A stretch of DNA of 64,000 nt from positions 25,715-89,714 of the forward strand of contig CAJOFR010000005.1 of the NCBI GenBank assembly GCA_905234195.1, written 5' to 3'. The stretch's first letter is position 1, and every line of letters starts with the position of its first letter. Both the position numbers and the translations under genes were made by a program. The notes below the pieces were generated by a model that had not been told where the DNA came from, ran no database searches, and saw only the letters and a list, made by a program, of their open reading frames with translations. Shown here piece by piece: positions 58,919-64,000 of the stretch. The DNA comes from an uncultured Selenomonadaceae bacterium (lineage in GTDB: Bacteria > Bacillota > Negativicutes > Selenomonadales > Selenomonadaceae).

Positions 58919-60585
58919 TAATGACCGGAGCTAAGGCAATTTTAGAATGTTTCAAAGAACAGGGCGTCGATACAATCTTCGGGTACCCGGGCGGCATGAT
59001 ATTGCCCATGTATGACGCGCTTGTTGACGAAAAAAAAATTCGGCAAATCCTAGTGACGCACGAACAAAATGCGGCACATGCGGCGGACGGTTATGCGCGG
59101 GTGACGGGCAAAGTCGGTGTGTGCATGGCGACGAGCGGCCCCGGCGCAACAAATCTCGTTACAGGTATCGCGACGGCGTTCATGGATTCTATTCCGATAA
59201 TCGCGATAACCGGACAAGTCGATACAAATTTGCTTGGGCGCGATTCTTTTCAAGAGACTGACATTTTGGATATTACGATGCCGGTTACAAAACACAATTT
59301 CAAAATTAAAGATGCCCGCAAGCTTATCGAAACCATACGCCAGGCTTTTGATATTGCATTGAACGGCAGGCGCGGTCCCGTCTTGATTGATATTCCGAAG
59401 GATATTTTTTTCGCGGAAGTCGATTACAAACCTCAAGCCGTCGAAGAAAAACCCGTCGGCAAACCCGATCCCGATTTTATAATTTGCGCGGCGGAGGCGG
59501 CTGAAGAAATTGCAAGGGCTGAACGTCCCGCAGTTATCGTCGGCGGCGGAGCAATTTCTGCCGGCGCGTCGAAAGAGATTGTCGAATTTATCGAAAGATA
59601 TAATTTGCCCGTCGTGAATACGCTCATGGGAATTGGAGCCGTCTCGCGCAGTCATCCGCAAAATCTCGGTTTCGCGGGGCTACACGGCACGAAGGCTGCC
59701 AATCACGCAATTGCGGCGGCAGATCTGGTTATCGCCGTCGGCAGTCGTTTCGGCGACAGGCAGACCGGAAATATAAGCAAGTACACGCAGGCGAAAAAGT
59801 TTATTCATATCGATATAGACCCCGCCGAAATTGATAAGAATATCGAAGGAAGTCTTGGGCTTGCCGGAAATATGAAAGTCATTCTGAAACTTTTAATGCG
59901 CCACGAAAAATGTCAGCCGCGTGTCGATTGGTGGAGTCAGATTGAAGGTTGGCGCGAAACTTTTGACTACGATTATCAGGTTAATCGCTTGACTGTTCCT
60001 TGGGCGATGAATCAAATTGCGAAAAAGACTGCGGGCAAGCCTTATGCTTATGCGACGGACGTCGGACAACATCAAATGTGGGCGGCTTTGCATTTGAAAA
60101 TTGAGGAGCCGCGTACTTGGTTGACGAGCGGCGGACTCGGCACTATGGGTTTTGGACTTCCCGCCGCTATGGGCGCGCAGGTTGCTTACGGAAATTCCCG
60201 CCGCGTTATTTGTGTTACGGGTGACGGCGGGATTAAAATGACCGGCAATGAATATTACACTATTGCCCGCTTAAAACTTCCAATCATTTCGCTGATTGTC
60301 AACAACACTAGTCTGGGCATGATTCGTCAGCTGCAAAAAGTCATGTACGGCGAAAGGTACATTGCTTGCGAATTTGATTACCCTATGGATTATGTCGGCT
60401 ACGCGCAGAGTTTTGGGATTAAGGCGGAGGCTGTTTCGACGCAGGAGGAATTTGCGCACGCGCTGGTTAAGGCTCTCGAAGATACAGAAAATCCGCGCGT
60501 CATTGTCTTGAATGTTTGGCGCAGTTTTGTTGAACCGATGACGAAGGGCAACGCGCGCATTGACGAGTTTGTTGAGTTTAAGTAG
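58915..60585 (+). CDS. ilvB: Acetolactate synthase, large subunit
   Basis: ThDP-dependent first step of branched-chain amino-acid synthesis, 556 residues. FGYPGGMILPMYDAL and THEQNAAHAADGYAR (catalytic Glu in the ThDP site of HEQ) are at the N-terminus, with GPGATNLVTGIA, and the C-terminal ThDP motif GDGGIKMTGNEYYTIA. FAD-region GLHGTKAAN is present. The start overlaps the DUF262 stop (ATGA). No ilvN small subunit follows: a repeat copy and dapL come next. Confidence 0.94.
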   Translation: MIMTGAKAILECFKEQGVDTIFGYPGGMILPMYDALVDEKKIRQILVTHEQNAAHAADGYARVTGKVGVCMATSGPGATNLVTGIATAFMDSIPIIAITGQVDTNLLGRDSFQETDILDITMPVTKHNFKIKDARKLIETIRQAFDIALNGRRGPVLIDIPKDIFFAEVDYKPQAVEEKPVGKPDPDFIICAAEAAEEIARAERPAVIVGGGAISAGASKEIVEFIERYNLPVVNTLMGIGAVSRSHPQNLGFAGLHGTKAANHAIAAADLVIAVGSRFGDRQTGNISKYTQAKKFIHIDIDPAEIDKNIEGSLGLAGNMKVILKLLMRHEKCQPRVDWWSQIEGWRETFDYDYQVNRLTVPWAMNQIAKKTAGKPYAYATDVGQHQMWAALHLKIEEPRTWLTSGGLGTMGFGLPAAMGAQVAYGNSRRVICVTGDGGIKMTGNEYYTIARLKLPIISLIVNNTSLGMIRQLQKVMYGERYIACEFDYPMDYVGYAQSFGIKAEAVSTQEEFAHALVKALEDTENPRVIVLNVWRSFVEPMTKGNARIDEFVEFK

Positions 60586-60623
60586 GATTTTACTTTTTCC
60601 ACTTTCCCTAAGTCTTAGGGATT

Positions 60624-60725
60624 CTTCTTTTCTTTTGTCCGCAAAAGAAAAGAAGCAAAAGAAAACTCGCCCGCTGAGATTGCATCACGCAATCAACGCG
60701 GGCATGGCCGTCATCCTTGACGGCC
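60624..60725 (+). repeat. Structured intergenic repeat, copy 7 (modules A-B-C)
   Basis: Module A CTTCTTTTCTTTTG/CAAAAGAAAAGAAG (60624-60655). Module B outer GCCCGC/GCGGGC around GATTGC-ATCAC-GCAATC (60669-60703): the inner stem differs from GGTCGC/GCGACC in both arms. Module C GGCCGTCA/TGACGGCC (60706-60725). Confidence 0.9.
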
Positions 60726-60760
60726 TCCCTTTGTCACAGATTTTTTGAAAGGAAAATTTT

Positions 60761-61990
60761 ATGGCTCGGATTAACGAAAATTATCTCAAGTTGCCCGGAA
60801 ATTATCTCTTCGCCGAAATTGCGAAACGCGTTAAAAAATTTCAAGCCGATAATCCCAACGCAAAAATTATTCGGCTCGGTATCGGCGACGTCACTCAACC
60901 GCTGCCGCAAGTTTGCATTGACGCAATGATTTCCGCCGCAAAGGAACTCGGCAACGTCGAAACTTTTCGCGGCTACGGTCCGGAACAGGGCTACGAGTTC
61001 CTGCGCGAAAAAATTGCCGAGTGGAATTACAAGAGGCGCGGGCTAAAAGTCGACGCCGAAGAAATTTTTATCAGCGACGGCTCCAAATGCGATTGCGGGA
61101 ATATCCAAGAGATTTTCAGACTCGATTGTAAAATCGCTATCGCCGATCCCGTTTACCCCGTCTACCTCGACACGAACGTCATGGCGGGGCGCGCAGGTGA
61201 TTTGAATGCCGACGGGAAATTTTCGCGCGTGACTTATCTGCCGTGCACTGCCGCGAATAATTTTTCGCCGACGCCGCCCGAAAATAAGGTCGATTTAATT
61301 TATCTTTGTTCGCCGAATAATCCGACGGGCACGACGCTGGACAAAGCCGCGCTGAAAATTTGGGTGGACTACGCCAAAAAAAATGACGCCGTGATTTTGT
61401 ACGACGCCGCCTACGCCGCTTACATTACCGAAGAAAATATTCCGCGCTCGATTTACGAAGTCGAAGGCGCGCGCGATGTTGCGATTGAGTTCCGTTCTTT
61501 CTCGAAGACGGCGGGATTTACGGGCACTCGTTGCGGCTACGTGGTCATTCCCGAAAATCTTTGCGGTACGACTTCCGACGGCAAAAAAATTCCGCTGAAA
61601 AATCTTTGGTTGCGTCGTCAAACTACGAAGTTCAACGGCACGGCGTACATTGTTCAGCGCGGGGCGGCGGCGATTTATTCGGACGAAGGGCAGGTGCAAG
61701 TCAAAACTCTTGTCGATTATTACATGACGAACGCAAAAATTATTCGCGACGGCTTGAGCGCGGCGGGGCTGAAAACTTTTGGCGGGATTAACGCGCCGTA
61801 TATTTGGCTGAAGACGCCCGAAAATATTTCCAGCTGGGAATTTTTTGACAGGCTGTTGAAAAATTTTCATATCGTCGGGACGCCCGGCGCGGGATTCGGT
61901 CCGTGTGGTGAAGGTTATTTGCGCTTGACTGCTTTTGGTAGCCGCGAAAATACTTTGACCGCAATGAATCGACTAGTGACTAGTGGATAG
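60761..61990 (+). CDS. dapL: LL-diaminopimelate aminotransferase
   Basis: PLP-dependent enzyme converting tetrahydrodipicolinate directly to LL-diaminopimelate for lysine and peptidoglycan synthesis, 409 residues. ATG 60761 follows AAAGGAAAA. Visible are [44 protein letters not shown], and [19 protein letters not shown] with the PLP lysine. Common in Firmicutes lacking the succinylase route. Confidence 0.95.
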   Translation: MARINENYLKLPGNYLFAEIAKRVKKFQADNPNAKIIRLGIGDVTQPLPQVCIDAMISAAKELGNVETFRGYGPEQGYEFLREKIAEWNYKRRGLKVDAEEIFISDGSKCDCGNIQEIFRLDCKIAIADPVYPVYLDTNVMAGRAGDLNADGKFSRVTYLPCTAANNFSPTPPENKVDLIYLCSPNNPTGTTLDKAALKIWVDYAKKNDAVILYDAAYAAYITEENIPRSIYEVEGARDVAIEFRSFSKTAGFTGTRCGYVVIPENLCGTTSDGKKIPLKNLWLRRQTTKFNGTAYIVQRGAAAIYSDEGQVQVKTLVDYYMTNAKIIRDGLSAAGLKTFGGINAPYIWLKTPENISSWEFFDRLLKNFHIVGTPGAGFGPCGEGYLRLTAFGSRENTLTAMNRLVTSG

Positions 61991-62002
61991 GGGCTGGAAA
62001 AA

Positions 62003-62620
62003 CTAATCTCTAACCTCCAGATCTTCCGTGCGGAAGGCAAAATAATTTTCGTAAAAATAGCTGGCGTCTAAACCCTTCATAAAAATTTCCCTGTCGTCGA
62101 TTTTATCAGTCAGCGACGCGGCAAGAAGTTTTTTTATCGGGGCAGAATCAATCGGGCTGCGCTCCATTGCTTGCAGGTAAAGATTTTAGTCAACGCGGCT
62201 CCAATCTACAACTTTTTTAATTTCGGTCTTCAAAATTTGGTCAAGCCAAAGCCACATACTCCGCCCGTTGCCTTCGCGAAAGGGGTGCGCCACGTTCATT
62301 TCAACATATTTTTCGATTATCTCTTCAAAATTTTTTTGCGGCATCTTTTCTACGGCGGCGACAGCGTCACGAAGATAAATCGCCGAAGCAAAACGAAAAT
62401 TCCCTTTGCTGATATTGACGCCGCGAATTTTTCCGGCGAAGTCGTAAATATCCTCGAACAGTTTTTCGTGAATGAAGGCAAGCGCAGAAAAAGTACCGGC
62501 GGGAATTTTTTTCAGGGCGTCGCTGTTCCGAATGGCAATCGCTTTTTGCTTGCTGATTTTTTCTTCGGCGCGTGCAAGCTCGATTGGATTTTCGATACGG
62601 AGTTTATTTTTCAGAGTCAT
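62003..62620 (-). pseudogene. fic: Fic-domain AMPylator gene interrupted by an in-frame stop
   Basis: The frame starts at ATG 62620 (MTLKNKLRIENPIELARAEE) and ends at TAA 62186-62188 after VDWSRVD. Directly beyond the stop, in the same frame to TAG 62003, the sequence continues NLYLQAMERSPIDSAPIKKL and ends near RTEDLEVRD, the expected Fic C-terminus. The catalytic loop is HPFREGNGRS, but the canonical final Arg is replaced (SMW), so activity may be impaired even if read through. Fic enzymes usually transfer AMP to proteins. A TAA replacing a Lys-type codon is the simplest explanation. Confidence 0.8.
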
Positions 62621-62710
62621 TGCGAATTTTCCGCCGCCTTCCGCAAAAATTTTTTTCAGTGTACCAAAACGAAAACCCTTTGTAAATATTTGAATGGAGT
62701 TGAAAATTTT

Positions 62711-63814
62711 ATGAGCAGTCTTGAAGTTGGAATAGTCGGTTTGCCGAACGTCGGCAAGTCCACACTTTTTAACGCGATAACAAAAGCCGGAGCAGAGGCG
62801 GCGAATTATCCTTTTTGCACGATTGAACCGAACGTCGGGATTGTCGCGGTGCCCGATGCCCGCCTGGAAGTCCTCACGAAAATTTATAACTCGAAGAAGA
62901 CGACGCCCGCAACCGTTCGTTTTGTGGACATTGCCGGCTTGGTGAAGGGCGCGTCGAAGGGCGAAGGGCTCGGTAATAAATTTCTTGAGCATATTCGTCA
63001 AGTCGACGCGATAGCCCACGTCGTCCGCTGTTTTGAGGACGAAAATATTACTCACGTTTCCAACACGATTGACCCCCTGCGCGATATTGACACGATTCAA
63101 ACTGAACTTTGTCTCGCAGATTTGGATATCGTCGAAAAAAGATTGGAGCGTTTGACGCGCGTTTTGAAGTCCGGCAACAAAGAGGCGAAGGCTGAAAATG
63201 AAATTCTTCAGCGCGTGAAATCCGCACTCAATGAGGCAAAACCTGCGCGGAGTTTGGATTTGACGGACGACGAACTTTTTATGATTCGCGAAACAAATTT
63301 GCTGACACTCAAGCCGACGCTGTACGTTGCGAACGTAGCCGAAGAGGAAGTTGCCGACGCGACGGATAATCCACACGTCAAAAAAGTTTTGGAGCTTGCC
63401 GAAAAAGAAGGCGCGCAGGTCGTCACGATTTGCGCGAAGGTCGAGGCGGAAATTGCCGAGCTGGACGACGAAGAGGCGAAGGAATTTTTGGCAGACTTGG
63501 GCTTGGAAAATTCAGGGCTGGACAGGTTGATTAAAGCGGCGTTCGATTTGCTTGGGCTGATGACTTTTTTGACGGCGGGCCCCGAAGAAACACGCGCGTG
63601 GACAATCGTCAAGGGCACTCCTGCAGTCAAGGCGGCGGGCAAAATTCACAGCGACATTGAACGCGGATTTATTCGCGCGGAAATTGTCAACTACGACGAC
63701 CTTGTTAAACTCGGCTCCGTCACCGCCGCCCGCGACAAAGGTCTTGTCCGCCTGGAAGGCAAGGAATATGTCATGCAGGACGGCGACGTTACCTATTTCC
63801 GTTTCAACGTTTAA
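62711..63814 (+). CDS. ychF: Ribosome-binding ATPase YchF (OBG family)
   Basis: 367 residues. ATG 62711 is set by GGAG ten bases upstream and by the family opening LEVGIVGLPNVGKSTLFNAI. The longer frame upstream is a shadow of fic. DIAGLVKGASKGEGLGNKFL is G3/switch II, the coiled-coil domain is central, and the TGS domain includes FLTAGPEETRAWTIVKG and ARDKGLVRLEGKEYVMQDGD. YchF hydrolyses ATP and binds 70S ribosomes. Confidence 0.96.
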   Translation: MSSLEVGIVGLPNVGKSTLFNAITKAGAEAANYPFCTIEPNVGIVAVPDARLEVLTKIYNSKKTTPATVRFVDIAGLVKGASKGEGLGNKFLEHIRQVDAIAHVVRCFEDENITHVSNTIDPLRDIDTIQTELCLADLDIVEKRLERLTRVLKSGNKEAKAENEILQRVKSALNEAKPARSLDLTDDELFMIRETNLLTLKPTLYVANVAEEEVADATDNPHVKKVLELAEKEGAQVVTICAKVEAEIAELDDEEAKEFLADLGLENSGLDRLIKAAFDLLGLMTFLTAGPEETRAWTIVKGTPAVKAAGKIHSDIERGFIRAEIVNYDDLVKLGSVTAARDKGLVRLEGKEYVMQDGDVTYFRFNV

Positions 63815-63907
63815 TCTTCTCTTAACTTTCTTGTTGATTTTAACGAATAATTTGTATAGGATAAAAGTAAATTTTTGTTCAGGAATTTATCCAAAGGCGG
63901 TGTAAAA

Positions 63908-64000
63908 CCCCTAGCTTTAGCTATGGGGATATAAGCCGCAAATATTGACTTTAAAAAATACGTAGTTTAAAATTGAAACAGCGGTTAGCCTTCCGCTTTA
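63908..64000 (+). mobile_element. Possible IS200/IS605-family terminal hairpin at window edge (partial)
   Basis: The sequence CCCCTAGCT-TT-AGCTA-T-GGGG (63908-63928) is a hairpin of the type found at ends of IS200/IS605 and TnpB-only elements, followed by ATATAAGCC and a second small hairpin AGCGG/CCGCT near 63980-63998. No transposase or tnpB frame is visible before the window ends, so the assignment rests on the hairpin alone. Confidence 0.35.

Noticed and set aside
62171..62710. Open frame extending ychF about 180 codons upstream.
   Set aside because: It runs antisense through the fic gene; YchF homologues begin at the LEVGIVGLPNVGKS region and a ribosome site precedes ATG 62711.

Overview
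The window looks like chromosome from a diderm (outer-membrane) member of the Firmicutes, most likely class Negativicutes. It combines LPS inner-core heptose genes (rfaE1, hldD, gmhA) and a secretin with gene orders typical of Firmicutes (proB-proA-nadD-yqeK-LCP-rsfS-cvfB, and hisS next to the DUF512 radical SAM gene and der), plus HemZ, a PerR/Fur-type regulator and DapL. Codon choice is mixed: GCG, GGC and CGC sit beside AAA, AAT, ATT and TTT, so A-tracts such as AAAATTTT are very common even inside genes. No rRNA, tRNA or CRISPR array was seen. No stretch over 300 bases lacks a gene. The genus is not determinable from this view.

Layout. 1-6.6 kb: end of a probable heptosyltransferase, rfaE1, hldD, a large hybrid histidine kinase and a GT41 (SPINDLY/OGT-like) glycosyltransferase. 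6.7-16.3 kb: a Tad (Flp) type IVc pilus locus with a divergent prepilin peptidase, then cpaB, cpaC secretin, two TadZ-like ATPases, tadB, flp, tadE, tadA and tadC. A convergent tadG-like gene (16.3-19.0 kb) appears broken by a frameshift and an in-frame stop. 19.0-31.0 kb: a long minus-strand run from proBA through nadD, yqeK, LCP, rsfS, cvfB, coaE, a lytic transglycosylase, thrS and maf to an acyltransferase. 31.2-33.9 kb: a three-gene Zorya-like (type II-like) defence operon, zorA-zorB-zorE. 34.0-41.5 kb: a ManA-ROK fusion, comF, hypA, ubiA, plsY (minus), and an unusual two-gene module (STAS-kinase fusion, then MATE transporter-GHKL ATPase fusion). 41.7-52.3 kb: minus-strand der, rtcB, DUF512, hisS, hemZ, perR-like, gmhA and polA. 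52.4-62.0 kb: amino-acid genes lysC, leuB, ilvB and dapL, with two DUF262 (GmrSD-like) genes inserted between leuB and ilvB. 62.0-64.0 kb: a nonsense-interrupted fic gene, ychF, and a hairpin resembling an IS200/IS605-family end at the window edge.

Two candidate anti-phage loci (Zorya-like and the paired DUF262 genes) sit inside housekeeping operons. The STAS-kinase/MATE-GHKL pair looks like a partner-switching circuit built into an exporter, and I do not recognise it as a named system. Seven copies of a roughly 100-base structured repeat (three hairpins, designated A, B and C here) lie between genes in both orientations, with compensatory stem changes that argue for a conserved RNA or DNA fold.
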